Below are positions 18,975 to 27,939 of a stretch of 64,000 bases of DNA, piece by piece. The DNA is from Gillisella vitis (GTDB lineage Bacteria > Pseudomonadota > Alphaproteobacteria > Rhizobiales > Rhizobiaceae): contig NZ_LMVL02000002.1 of NCBI RefSeq assembly GCF_001541345.2, positions 930,001 to 994,000 of the forward strand, given 5' to 3'. The number at the start of each line of letters is the position of its first letter. Position 1 is the stretch's first letter. A program made the translations under genes and the position numbers. The notes beneath the pieces were generated by a model. That model was given only the letters and a program-made list of their open reading frames with translations, did no database searches and was not told the DNA's origin.

Positions 18975-19544
18975 TCAATTGCCGATGGTTTCACCGGGAT
19001 AAACGCCCCAGACCAGGCCCTGCCGGACAAAGCCGGAAGGGCCACCTCGTTCTACCGAAACGGAACACCAATGCCCATCGCAGCCACCGATTTTTAGCCG
19101 TACCCGTGGCTGGAGTTGGGCGGTGACGGCAGCCGTGGCAAGCGGGCGGTCGCGCAGCATGACGAGATCGCCTTTCGAGCCGCGCCAGGGGGCGACAAGA
19201 CCGGTGCGGGCACCGCTGAGCATGACAGCGGACATCCAGCCGCTGGTGCCGTCGCTATCGCGAACCTGCCGCCAATTGTCGTATTCCTCAATGATTTCCA
19301 CCGGCAGGCCTCGGGCCTCGTAGATAAAGCGAACCGGGTAGTCGGTGGAAGGGCCAGCCCGCATCCGCACCCTATCGGCCTTTAGCGAGGCAAAGCGCGG
19401 CAGCGGATAGCCGGTAACGCGTCCCTTCTGCCGCAGCATTGGCATGGCCGCAGCCGTGCTGGGCGCAAGCAGGCTTGCCGCCCCGATCAACGGGGCCAGC
19501 AACAGGGCGGCCAGCAGGGCGCGGCGGTTCACACGGGGAGCCAT
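18975..19544 (-). CDS. Exported SH3-domain (SH3b) protein
   Basis: The protein has 189 residues from the ATG at 19544, where an N-terminal signal segment APRVNRRALLAALLLAPLIGAASLL starts. Two bacterial SH3 domains follow: ASLKADRVRMRAGPSTDYPVRFIYEARGLPVEIIEEYDNWRQVRDSDGTSGWM (about 50-105) and LVMLRDRPLATAAVTAQLQPRVRLKIGGCDGHWCSVSV (about 125-165). Such modules bind peptidoglycan or envelope partners. The open frame extends to 19694 with 50 extra residues of no clear homology; no good ribosome site marks either start. The gene is followed on the minus strand by no other gene before the convergent MFS gene. Confidence 0.78.
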   Translation of the reverse strand: MAPRVNRRALLAALLLAPLIGAASLLAPSTAAAMPMLRQKGRVTGYPLPRFASLKADRVRMRAGPSTDYPVRFIYEARGLPVEIIEEYDNWRQVRDSDGTSGWMSAVMLSGARTGLVAPWRGSKGDLVMLRDRPLATAAVTAQLQPRVRLKIGGCDGHWCSVSVERGGPSGFVRQGLVWGVYPGETIGN

Positions 19545-19711
19545 CGAAAATGACGGACCGTATTCAGTTTTCTGATGTCTCAAGGCATTGATGCATTTGA
19601 GGTCGTCGAAATCTGTTGACGGCGAGGATGCGTCATCCTCCTGGAGCCTTTGTGTGAAACCGCCTTTGGCGATCAGGGGGCGTTTCTCAGGCATTGTCGG
19701 TTTTGGACATG

Positions 19712-20215
19712 TCAGCGGCAGGCCTGGGCCTGTTTCAGCGCGGCAGAAACGCCTTGTAGCGAATAGGTATAGGTCGTGTGGGTGCCGCGCTTCGAGGTGG
19801 TTTTCACAGTCATGCGGCGACCTTGTTTCATGGCGGCAATCACCTTTGCGTCATCCGCTTCCAGCCGGGTCCAGCCGACATTGGCTTTCGGCGCCATCTG
19901 GAACGTCTTGTCATCGACGTTCACGTCGATGGTCGAGCCCTGAGCGACATTGTAGCCCATCACGGCCTGGGGATAATAATTGACGCCGCCAGTTTTTTTC
20001 GGGGCGATCAGGAAGAAATTCTTGCCATGGTCAATGCCAACAGGATCTTCCTTTGAAGGCACGGACAGCACGTAGCAAACGGTCTTGCCGCCATCCTTGT
20101 AGGAAAACAGCCCCCAGTGATCGAACTGCTTGACCATCCGAGGGGCTGCCGATGCAAAGCTCGCCGAAAAGCCAAGAATGGCAAGCATCAATGCAACGGT
20201 TTGTAGTGATGACAT
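19712..20215 (-). CDS. IalB (invasion-associated locus B)-family exported protein
   Basis: The protein has 167 residues. The signal peptide SSLQTVALMLAILGFSASFASA precedes a small beta domain beginning RMVKQFDHWGLFSYKDGGKTVCYVLSVPSKEDP, which is the family's W-x-x-x-C...C pattern. GTHTTYTYSLQGVSAALKQAQACR closes it with the conserved C-terminal Cys. IalB proteins are periplasmic or surface proteins widespread in Rhizobiales; in Bartonella one is linked to erythrocyte invasion, but the general function is unknown. The ATG at 20215 has AAAGGAGA ten bases upstream; a TTG at 20224 is too close to that site. Confidence 0.8.
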   Translation of the reverse strand: MSSLQTVALMLAILGFSASFASAAPRMVKQFDHWGLFSYKDGGKTVCYVLSVPSKEDPVGIDHGKNFFLIAPKKTGGVNYYPQAVMGYNVAQGSTIDVNVDDKTFQMAPKANVGWTRLEADDAKVIAAMKQGRRMTVKTTSKRGTHTTYTYSLQGVSAALKQAQACR

Positions 20216-20638
20216 ATCTGGCAATCTCCTTTGGTTGAGTGGGTCTCTGTTCGTTCTCTACCCCAATCAGCCGGCCATGAGGTTACCGACACGTTAATTT
20301 CTCTTCACAATTGGTTGAGCCAATTTGCGACATTCCGTCACAAATTTTTGAAATATCAATTGGTTGAGCGAGAAAATCGCCCTCGAAACAGGCGTTGGCC
20401 ACTTTCCCGTCCCAACCATCGCTCAATGCCAAGTCGAGCCTCGACACATTGATCTTTACACTGGGATGCCGCAATTATGCTGCAATGCGGGATACGATTG
20501 ATATTATGAGATTTTCAACGGATCACGAATGCGCTAAGTCTTTTGAGGGATAAAAGCATCGGACCGAAAAGTGGATACCGGTTTTCGGATCATCCGATGC
20601 GAAAACAAGAACAGTCGGGCGGAGAAAGAAAAACGACC
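20216..20638. other. Control region before ppdK with TTGGTTGAG repeats
   Basis: This 420-bp stretch has no gene. TTGGTTGAG occurs three times on the plus strand, at 20231-20239, 20311-20319 and 20360-20368; the last two are embedded in the identical 13-mer CAATTGGTTGAGC. The copy near 20309 also forms AATTGG-TTGAG-CCAATT. A palindromic repeat lies just before the ppdK ribosome site. The copies may be operator sites for ppdK or for the divergent ialB-like gene. Confidence 0.5.
20556..20600. repeat. Dispersed palindromic repeat in the ppdK leader
   Basis: The outer arms are GCATCGGA (20556-20563) and TCCGATGC (20593-20600); the inner arms are CCGAAAA (20564-20570) and TTTTCGG (20582-20588). 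The pattern GCATCGG-CCGAAAA...CCGGTTTTCGG...CCGATGC is one I recognise as a dispersed intergenic palindrome in many Rhizobiales genomes. Here it would be part of the ppdK mRNA leader, ending 39 bp before the start codon. Confidence 0.7.
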
Positions 20639-23323
20639 ATGGGGAAGTGGGTCTACAGCTTCGGCGGCGGCAAGGCTGAGGGCGGCGCTGGCGATGTCGA
20701 ACATTTGGGCGGTAAAGGTGCCAATCTTGCCGAAATGGCGGGTCTCGGCCTGCCCGTGCCGCCGGGTCTGACGATTGTCACGGATGCCTGCACGCATTTC
20801 TACGCCCATGGCCGCAGTCTGGCTGATGACATGAAGGCAGAGGTGCTGGCCGGTATCGACGTGATCGAAGCCGAGACCGGACGCACGTTTGGCAATGCCA
20901 AAAATCCTCTGCTTTTGTCGGTGCGCTCGGGTGCGCGCACTTCCATGCCCGGCATGATGGATACGGTTCTCAATCTCGGCCTGAACGATGAGACGGTGGT
21001 TGGCCTTGCTCATCGCGCCGGAGACGCTCGCTTCGCCTGGGACAGTTACCGCCGCTTCATCCAGATGTATGGCGATGTCGTTCTGGGGCTGGATCATGAA
21101 GTGTTCGAGGAAATCCTTGAGCATGAAAAAGGCCGGTTTGGCCACGAGTTCGACACCGAACTGAGCGCCGATGAATGGCAGCATGTGACTGACCTCTACA
21201 AGCAATTGATTGAGGATGAACTGGGCGAACCCTTTCCGCAGGACCCTGAGGTTCAGCTTTGGGGGGCGGTGGCAGCGGTGTTTGCCAGCTGGATGAACGC
21301 CCGTGCCATTACCTATCGGCAGTTGCACAATATTCCCGGCCATTGGGGCACGGCGGTTAATATCCAGGCCATGGTGTTTGGCAATCTCGGCTCCAGTTCG
21401 GCCACCGGCGTGGCGTTTACCCGCAATCCGTCGACAGGAGAAAACCAGCTTTACGGCGAGTTTCTGGTCAATGCCCAAGGTGAGGACGTGGTGGCGGGCA
21501 TCCGCACCCCGCAATCCCTCAGTGAGCGGGCGCGGCTGGAAAGCGGCTCCGACAAGCCGTCGATGGAAAAGCTGATGCCCAAGGCCTTTGCGGAGTTTAC
21601 GGCGGTCTGCGCGCAGCTTGAAACCCATTACCGCGACATGCAGGATGTGGAATTCACCATTGAGCGCGGCAAGCTTTGGATGTTGCAGACCCGCTCCGGC
21701 AAGCGCACCACCAAGGCAGCCATGAAGATCGCTGTCGATATGGTGGCGGAAGGGCTGATCGACGAGGACGAGGCGGTGTCGCGCATCGAGCCGGCGTCGC
21801 TGGACCAGCTTTTGCACCCCACCATCGATCCGCGCGTGGCGCGGGATGTGATCGGCTCTGGCCTGCCGGCGTCGCCTGGGGCGGCCACCGGCGAAATCGT
21901 CTTTACCGCCGAAGATGCTGTCAGCGCCAAGGAAGAAGGCCGCAAGGTTATTCTGGTGCGCATGGAAACCAGCCCGGAAGACATTCACGGCATGCATGCC
22001 GCTGAAGCGATCCTGACCACCCGTGGCGGCATGACCAGCCATGCGGCGGTGGTGGCGCGCGGCATGGGCATTCCCTGCGTGGCCGGTGCCGGCAGCATGC
22101 GGGTCGATATCCGCAATGGTGTGCTGCTAGGCGTTGGCGTCAAGCTGAAGAAGGGCGATATCATCACCATAGACGGTTCTTCCGGCCAGGTTTTGCAGGG
22201 CGCCGTGCCGATGCTGCAACCGGAACTGTCGGGGGATTTTGCCCAGCTGATGCAATGGGCCGACCGCACGCGCCGCATGACGGTGCGCACCAATGCGGAT
22301 ACGCCGGGCGATGCCCGCGCTGCCCGTTCCTTCGGTGCCGAGGGCATCGGTCTTTGCCGCACAGAACACATGTTTTTCGAAGGCGAGCGCATCCATGTGA
22401 TGCGCGAAATGATCCTGGCCGAGGACGAGGCCGGACGGCGCGCCGCGCTCGACAAGCTGTTGCCGATGCAACGCTCGGACTTCACCGAACTATTCACCAT
22501 CATGCATGGCCTGCCGGTGACGATCCGCCTGCTCGATCCACCGTTGCATGAGTTCCTGCCGAAGACGGCCAAGGAAATCACCGAGGTGGCCGTGGCGATG
22601 GGCATGGAGCCCCGCGCGCTGGCGCAGCGGGTCGAGGCTTTGCACGAGTTCAACCCCATGCTCGGCCATCGCGGCTGCCGGTTGGCGATCTCCTATCCTG
22701 AAATCGCCGAGATGCAGGCACGGGCGATTTTCGAAGCTGCCGTCGCCGCAGGCCTTGAGACCGGCGCGCCGGTCGTGCCTGAAATCATGGTGCCGCTGGT
22801 CGGGCTGCGCTCCGAGCTGGATTATGTGAAGGGTGTGATCGACCGGATTGCCTCCGAAGTGATGCGTGAAGGCAAGCTGGAAATCTCCTATCTGGTCGGC
22901 ACGATGATCGAGCTGCCGCGCGCCGCCATCCGCGCCCATGTGATTGCCGAGGCTGCCGAATTCTTCTCCTTCGGCACCAATGACCTGACCCAGACCACGT
23001 TCGGCATGTCACGCGATGATGCCGCGGCCTTCATTCCCACCTATCAGCGCAAGGGGATTATCGAGCGCGATCCGTTCATCTCGCTGGATTTCGATGGGGT
23101 CGGCGAGTTGATCCGCATGGCCGCCGAGCGCGGTCGCCAGACCCGGCCAGATATGAAGCTCGGCATTTGCGGCGAACATGGTGGTGACCCGGCCTCGATC
23201 CATTTCTGCGAGGATGTCGGGCTGGATTACGTCTCCTGCTCACCCTTCCGGGTGCCGATCGCCCGGCTGTCCGCCGCCCAGGCAAGCATCAAGCAACGGC
23301 GCCTCATAGCGAAGGAAGTTTGA
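20639..23323 (+). CDS. ppdK: Pyruvate, phosphate dikinase
   Basis: PPDK interconverts pyruvate, ATP and phosphate with PEP, AMP and pyrophosphate, linking glycolysis and gluconeogenesis in the cytoplasm. The 894-residue protein has the usual length. The N-terminal ATP-grasp domain starts KWVYSFGGGKAEG and contains LLSVRSGARTSMPGMMDTVLNLGLND. The phosphohistidine domain carries the catalytic His in ILTTRGGMTSHAAVVARGMGIPCVAG (about 462-487). The PEP/pyruvate TIM barrel includes GIGLCRTEHMFF, GHRGCRLAISYPEI, FFSFGTNDLTQTTFG and the catalytic Cys in GICGEHGGDP. The ATG at 20639 matches the rhizobial N-terminus; the in-frame ATGs at 20543 and 20597 would translate the palindromic repeat. Confidence 0.96.
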   Translation: MGKWVYSFGGGKAEGGAGDVEHLGGKGANLAEMAGLGLPVPPGLTIVTDACTHFYAHGRSLADDMKAEVLAGIDVIEAETGRTFGNAKNPLLLSVRSGARTSMPGMMDTVLNLGLNDETVVGLAHRAGDARFAWDSYRRFIQMYGDVVLGLDHEVFEEILEHEKGRFGHEFDTELSADEWQHVTDLYKQLIEDELGEPFPQDPEVQLWGAVAAVFASWMNARAITYRQLHNIPGHWGTAVNIQAMVFGNLGSSSATGVAFTRNPSTGENQLYGEFLVNAQGEDVVAGIRTPQSLSERARLESGSDKPSMEKLMPKAFAEFTAVCAQLETHYRDMQDVEFTIERGKLWMLQTRSGKRTTKAAMKIAVDMVAEGLIDEDEAVSRIEPASLDQLLHPTIDPRVARDVIGSGLPASPGAATGEIVFTAEDAVSAKEEGRKVILVRMETSPEDIHGMHAAEAILTTRGGMTSHAAVVARGMGIPCVAGAGSMRVDIRNGVLLGVGVKLKKGDIITIDGSSGQVLQGAVPMLQPELSGDFAQLMQWADRTRRMTVRTNADTPGDARAARSFGAEGIGLCRTEHMFFEGERIHVMREMILAEDEAGRRAALDKLLPMQRSDFTELFTIMHGLPVTIRLLDPPLHEFLPKTAKEITEVAVAMGMEPRALAQRVEALHEFNPMLGHRGCRLAISYPEIAEMQARAIFEAAVAAGLETGAPVVPEIMVPLVGLRSELDYVKGVIDRIASEVMREGKLEISYLVGTMIELPRAAIRAHVIAEAAEFFSFGTNDLTQTTFGMSRDDAAAFIPTYQRKGIIERDPFISLDFDGVGELIRMAAERGRQTRPDMKLGICGEHGGDPASIHFCEDVGLDYVSCSPFRVPIARLSAAQASIKQRRLIAKEV

Positions 23324-23488
23324 AGCCACCGTATGTTTATTCGCCGTTTCGGCACAAAATGCTCTATTGAGTTGCATTTTATCAATTGAATTTCGGCTTT
23401 GTTTCAAATGGTTTTATAAAACAGCTACCCAACAAGGATTGAAGAGCAGGACTGGTGTCCCGGACGCTTCAACACATGGTTGGGTAAA

Positions 23489-24925
23489 ATGCGCCTTAAA
23501 GACACACTTTCAAAGCTCCTCGCCGATGACAAGGGCAACTTCGCTGTCATGTCGGCCATTCTGATGATGCCGTTGCTTCTGGCTGTCGGTGCGGCGGTGG
23601 ACTACAGTTCGGCGCGCGATCATCGCAACGATATTCAGGTGACAGCTGATTCGGCTATCCTGGCGGCGGCGTCGAGCTATTCCTCGTCTTCCGGCGTCGA
23701 TGCCCTGGCATCGGGTATCGACAGCTATCTCGAGTCCAAATTGGCGGATCAGGGTTCTAATGACGTCGACACCGCCGCAGTGCCCAAACGGTTGAGTGGG
23801 CCGACCTTATCGGCGGATGGCAAGGAAATCTGCATTGTTGTCGGCGAGGGTGTGCCGACCAGTTTCATGCAGCTGGCCGGGGTCAAGACCGTAGAGGTCT
23901 CCGCCAAATCCTGCGCGGCGCTGCCGGGCAATATTGACCTGGAAGTGTCCCTGGTGCTCGACGTTTCCAGCTCGATGATCGAGGAAGGTCGTTTTGTGCC
24001 GATGCAGACGGCAGTGAAGAGCTTTTTGACCTCGTTTGCCAATGATGCCACGGTCGCCAAGCGCAGCAAGATCGCCATTGCGCCGTTTTCAAGCCGTTTC
24101 AACATTGGCCTTACCCATAAGGACTGGTTGAAGGCTTATGGTGGCAATGCTGCGTTGCCCAGCCGCTGGACCGATCCCAAGTCCTATTACTCGTCTTCGA
24201 GCTACAGTTTCACCCAGTGGATCGATAACGTGACACCGCTCGCCTATACCTCGAAAAATTACTATTGGATCGGCTGCGTCGAGCCGCGCGCTGACGTGGA
24301 AATGAAAGACAATGGCGCCATCGGTACCAATGGCCTGAGCGACGCGCCACCCAGCACCGAGGCCTTCGTGGCGCAAGATTCCAACAGCGGCTCGTCCACC
24401 AGCTTCTGCCCGCCGCCCATCGTTCCGCTGACGTCGAGTTTTAGTACATTGCAGAGCGCTATCGCCAATATGACCTCGGAAGGCTCCACGCGGCTTGATG
24501 CCGGAATGCTGGCGGGCTGGTACACGCTGTCGCCAAAATGGCGCTCGGCATGGGGTGGCGGGACCGCGCCCGCCGACTATTCCGAAAAGGTCAAAAAAGT
24601 CATCGTCTTCATGACCGATGGCGAGATGAATGTAAAATACGGACCCAGTGACACCGACAAGCTGGACTGGATTTGCAACAAGACCCGCACAAGCGCCTGT
24701 AATGATATCGCCACCAATGCGCTTCTGACCACCTGCAATTCAATCAAGTCCAACAATATCGACATCTATGCGATTTCCTACAGTTCGGAAGCGGATGTCA
24801 AAAATTTGCAGACTTGCTCCAGCGGCGCCAAATATTACTTCAGCGCCTCCACCACCAATATCAAGGATGTCTATACGGCGATCTCCAAGAACATTATCGG
24901 CAGTACGGTGCGGCTGACGCAGTGA
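23489..24925 (+). CDS. TadG-like pilus-assembly protein with von Willebrand A domain
   Basis: The protein has 478 residues. The N-terminus LADDKGNFAVMSAILMMPLLLAVGAAVDYSSARDHRNDIQVTADSAILAAASS is the TadE/G-like segment: a short basic start, one membrane helix (about 22-42) and the D-Y...Q...D-A-A-A-L-A pattern. A vWA domain follows with MIDAS residues DVSSSM (about 155-160), IAIAPFSSR and VIVFMTDGEMN. TadG-type proteins anchor or assemble Flp pili in the inner membrane. No tad/cpa genes are adjacent, so it is an orphan copy. The ATG at 23489 is chosen over a TTG nine bases upstream. The domain call is good; a role in piliation is inferred. Confidence 0.8.
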   Translation: MRLKDTLSKLLADDKGNFAVMSAILMMPLLLAVGAAVDYSSARDHRNDIQVTADSAILAAASSYSSSSGVDALASGIDSYLESKLADQGSNDVDTAAVPKRLSGPTLSADGKEICIVVGEGVPTSFMQLAGVKTVEVSAKSCAALPGNIDLEVSLVLDVSSSMIEEGRFVPMQTAVKSFLTSFANDATVAKRSKIAIAPFSSRFNIGLTHKDWLKAYGGNAALPSRWTDPKSYYSSSSYSFTQWIDNVTPLAYTSKNYYWIGCVEPRADVEMKDNGAIGTNGLSDAPPSTEAFVAQDSNSGSSTSFCPPPIVPLTSSFSTLQSAIANMTSEGSTRLDAGMLAGWYTLSPKWRSAWGGGTAPADYSEKVKKVIVFMTDGEMNVKYGPSDTDKLDWICNKTRTSACNDIATNALLTTCNSIKSNNIDIYAISYSSEADVKNLQTCSSGAKYYFSASTTNIKDVYTAISKNIIGSTVRLTQ

Positions 24926-25022
24926 ACCGGAGGGTGACAGGTGAGATGAATCGTGGTGTGGGTGACAAATCGCCTTGATTATGAGATAGGCCGGGTCGTC
25001 ACACTCGCAAAGGCCAGGCACG

Positions 25023-26048
25023 ATGAACGACACCCACCGGACATCCTCCACGGCGCCCACCTCCCGCAAACGCCGTCAGAAGGGCCGCGACACGCCGCCG
25101 CCTGGCTCACAATCTGCCAAGCCGCAACGCGAGGGGCAGGGCAAGGCCAGTCCTGCGGCTGCGTCCGGTACTGACAGATGGGTGCAAGCCCGTCGCGTTA
25201 TGAAGACGGATGGTTTTCGCGCCAGTGCGCTGCTGGCTGGTTTCGGCCTGTTCCTTCTGGCGGTGTCGCAAAGCCTGCCGCATGATTATGGCTTTACCGA
25301 ACTGGGCGCGCTGTTCACCTTCTCGGTGTATGATCTTGTTCTGGCCATGCTGGGCATCGCGGTCGCCTGCGCGATGATGCCCAGCGCCCGGCAATTTGCC
25401 ATCACCATCGGCGTGTTTCTCGCCGTGCTATCGATCATGCTGCTGTTTTTCGACCCGATCTTCGTCGCCATTCGCGAGAGTGCGCTGGGGCAGGTGCTGT
25501 ACCTGATCGCGCCGGTGGCCGTCGCCATCACCGGCGCCAGTCTCTGGCTTTCGGGGCGCTGGCGGGATCGGGCCATGCTGGCATCCGCTGCCGTTGTTGC
25601 CTTTTCTTTCTCGTTGTTTCTCGGCCTGGACGATTTCGGCGTCGGCATTCCGTCCTTTGCGATTGCCTCGGTGCTTTCGGCCCTGTGGATCATCCTCACC
25701 CCGGCCTTTCTGTTGCGCTGCTTCAAGGGCCCCTGGCTGAACATTCCCTCGCGCATCCTCGGCAGCTGGCTGCTGGTCATCGCCATTATCGTCACCGTCT
25801 CGCTCTATGTGCCGCTGCCAATCAAGACCCAGCCGCCCGTCGATCTCGGTCAGCCGGACCTGTCGATCGATGGCGAGGACCCCGGTACAGCTCCGAGCGA
25901 CCCCTCTGCCTTGCAGGATAAGGGGGCTTACGGCTCAATGAATTCCAATGGTACGCAGGTGCCCGATTTCCTGGAAGAGGAGCCAAAGCCCGACCCCAAT
26001 GCGCCCTCCGTGTTTGAGGGGCTGAAAACGCCGAAAATTGGTGGATGA
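25023..26048 (+). CDS. Multi-pass membrane protein of unknown family
   Basis: The protein has 341 residues and I do not recognise the family. Residues 1-55 are polar, basic and rich in Pro/Ser/Gln, probably disordered in the cytoplasm. Six or seven membrane segments follow (about 65-83, 95-115, 123-143, 152-172, 180-200, 206-230 and 240-262). The last ~75 residues are acidic and Pro-rich (DLGQPDLSIDGEDPGTAPSD...EEEPKPDPN) and likely extracytoplasmic or disordered. The ATG at 25023 has AAGGCCAGGCACG upstream. It stands alone on this strand and converges on the LysR gene, leaving only 6 bp between the stop codons. Confidence 0.7.
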   Translation: MNDTHRTSSTAPTSRKRRQKGRDTPPPGSQSAKPQREGQGKASPAAASGTDRWVQARRVMKTDGFRASALLAGFGLFLLAVSQSLPHDYGFTELGALFTFSVYDLVLAMLGIAVACAMMPSARQFAITIGVFLAVLSIMLLFFDPIFVAIRESALGQVLYLIAPVAVAITGASLWLSGRWRDRAMLASAAVVAFSFSLFLGLDDFGVGIPSFAIASVLSALWIILTPAFLLRCFKGPWLNIPSRILGSWLLVIAIIVTVSLYVPLPIKTQPPVDLGQPDLSIDGEDPGTAPSDPSALQDKGAYGSMNSNGTQVPDFLEEEPKPDPNAPSVFEGLKTPKIGG

Positions 26049-26054
26049 GAATGC

Positions 26055-26975
26055 CTATGGCAGATGCCGGGTTTCTGCGGCCGGACGGGCAGTGGATGCC
26101 TGGGCCAGACGGGCGCGCATGCGTCGTGACAGCCAGTCGGTAAACACCAGCCGTCTTTCATCGGCGGCAAAATCGCTATTGGAGACGGCAAGATAATGGG
26201 TGCCATCCTCATGAAACGCACCGAGTGCGGCCAGTCGTCCGGCTGCCATATCCGTCGTCACCATATGGATCGATGCCAGTGCGACACCCTGGCCGGCCAT
26301 CGCCGCCTCAAGGGCCAGATAGAAATGCTCGTAAAAAATGTCCGAGTTGAACTTGCGGGTCCCCGGCTGGGTTTTGCGCCAATTCAGCCAGGCATCGGGG
26401 CGCGAGCGGGTATGCAGGGCAGGCACGCTGGAGCGAGGCTCTGTGTTGAGGTCAGCCGCCACCTGTGGCGTGCAGACCATGCCCATCGCTTCCGGCGCCA
26501 GCTCCCTCACATGCAGGCGAGGGTCGATGGCAAAATCGTTGCGCCGCACGGCAAGATCGACGTGATCGCGGCGAAAGTCGATTTTTCCGCCCGCTGCAAG
26601 AACCTTGACATCCAGTCCGGTGCTTTCTTTCAGATCGCCAAGGTTTGGTATAAGGAATTTCAGGCAGAGCGTCGGTTCACAGGAAACGATCAGCGGTTGG
26701 GCATAGGCATTGCTGCGAAAATCCGTGACGACATTTTCCAGATCCTGGAACACCGAGGCAAGCCTGGCAGCCAATTGACGACCGCGCTCCGTCAGGAAGA
26801 CAGCCCGGTTGCGACGCAGGAACAGCGGCTCGCCCAGACTCTCCTCCAGATTCTTGACCTGCTTGCTGATCGCTCCATGCGTGACGTGCAATTCCTGGGC
26901 CGCCAACACAAAACTTTCATACCGCGCCGCCACCGCAAAGGCCTTCAAAGCCCCCAATTGCGGCATGCGCGCCAT
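26055..26975 (-). CDS. LysR-family transcriptional regulator (GcvA-like), divergent from the dioxygenase operon
   Basis: The protein has 306 residues from the ATG at 26975; ATGs at 27005 and 26966 are alternatives. The winged HTH is LGALKAFAVAARYESFVLAAQELHVTHGAISKQVKNLEESLGEPLFLRRNRAVFLTERG (about 6-65), the GcvA/AmpR style. A periplasmic-binding-like effector domain follows (LIVSCEPTLCLKFLIPNLGDL...VDLAVRRND...). LysR proteins usually control a divergent gene, here the amino-acid dioxygenase-exporter-HAD unit, with an amino acid or metabolite as effector. The intergenic DNA has CATATG at 27003-27008 and 27064-27069, and an AT-rich centre suited to a LysR site. The control link is inferred from arrangement. 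Confidence 0.88.
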   Translation of the reverse strand: MARMPQLGALKAFAVAARYESFVLAAQELHVTHGAISKQVKNLEESLGEPLFLRRNRAVFLTERGRQLAARLASVFQDLENVVTDFRSNAYAQPLIVSCEPTLCLKFLIPNLGDLKESTGLDVKVLAAGGKIDFRRDHVDLAVRRNDFAIDPRLHVRELAPEAMGMVCTPQVAADLNTEPRSSVPALHTRSRPDAWLNWRKTQPGTRKFNSDIFYEHFYLALEAAMAGQGVALASIHMVTTDMAAGRLAALGAFHEDGTHYLAVSNSDFAADERRLVFTDWLSRRMRARLAQASTARPAAETRHLP

Positions 26976-27120
26976 CCTCGATCGGAATTCGGAACTGTCG
27001 GGCATATGTGTGAATTTACCTCACGCTTTTGCTCGAAAATATATCGGTTTTCACGAAACACAACATATGATTGATAATCGGTATCGGCGGGTTACGCCGA
27101 TGAAATCGGAGCCATTTTCA

Positions 27121-27879
27121 ATGCAAGGCAATATTTCAGTCTTAAAGCACAGCGATCCGGCCAATGTGACCAATATCGATGTCTGCCAACAGTTGCATGA
27201 CTTCGATTTTGTGTTTCTTGAAAGCAACAATTTTCTCGATGTCATTCATCAAAGCCATTTTAGCAGCCAGGACATTGCTGATTTTCAGGCGTCCTGGGAC
27301 GATCTTAAGCCGGATACCTATATGGCCGACGGCGGCAAATATCGCCTTCGCCGGCACGCAACCCTGACGGGCGCGCCTAAGGGCGGGCCCGTCAGTCTCG
27401 AAAAGCATCAGCCACATTTCCAGACGACCTCCTACAATCCTCTGAATGGCGGCATTGAGCGCCATTTCGAGCCGGTATTGGCATCGACCATTGAAAATCC
27501 GGTGATGCAGGCGATTTTCTCCTTCGCCTCTTCCACCTTCGGCGCTCTGTCGCCTTTTTCGACCTGGCACATGGAGTTGCATCAGTTCCGCATTGAAGCT
27601 GTGCAGACCGGTGGAAAGCCAACACCTGAAGGCGTTCACCGCGACGGTGTGGATTTCGTGCTGATGGTTCTCATCAATCGGCAGAATATTGTTGGTGGCG
27701 AAACCTCCATCCTGGATCGGGACGGCATCAAGCTGGCGGAATTTACGCTGACGGACCCCTTCGATGCTGCCATCGTCAATGATGAACGCGTTGCCCATGG
27801 CGTAACGCCGATCACCAAGCTCGATCCCGACCAGCAGGGCCTGCGCGATGTTCTGGTCCTGACCTTCCGCCGCAAATAA
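27121..27879 (+). CDS. 2-oxoglutarate/Fe(II) dioxygenase of the free L-amino-acid hydroxylase family (PF10014)
   Basis: The protein has 252 residues from the ATG at 27121, which has GGAG nine bases upstream; ATGs at 27067 and 27100 lack as good a site and exceed the family length of about 240-250. The Fe(II) facial triad is visible as H173-x-D175 (EGVHRDGVDFVLMVLINR) and H226 (RVAHGVTPI). GGETSILD and a C-terminal DVLVLTFRRK (oxoglutarate-binding Arg region) complete the double-stranded helix. Characterised members hydroxylate free L-isoleucine, leucine or methionine. It is the first gene of a unit with a LysE exporter and a ThrH-like enzyme, which suggests that a hydroxylated amino acid is made and exported. 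Confidence 0.85.
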   Translation: MQGNISVLKHSDPANVTNIDVCQQLHDFDFVFLESNNFLDVIHQSHFSSQDIADFQASWDDLKPDTYMADGGKYRLRRHATLTGAPKGGPVSLEKHQPHFQTTSYNPLNGGIERHFEPVLASTIENPVMQAIFSFASSTFGALSPFSTWHMELHQFRIEAVQTGGKPTPEGVHRDGVDFVLMVLINRQNIVGGETSILDRDGIKLAEFTLTDPFDAAIVNDERVAHGVTPITKLDPDQQGLRDVLVLTFRRK

Positions 27880-27939
27880 ACGCAGATGTCAGCCGCGCGG
27901 AACCGCGCTGCTGTTGCCGGATCCGGAGCCCACATATTT

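Noticed and set aside
20534..22042. 502-codon minus-strand frame opposite ppdK
   Set aside because: Shadow frame without recognisable motifs; ppdK motifs fill the plus strand.
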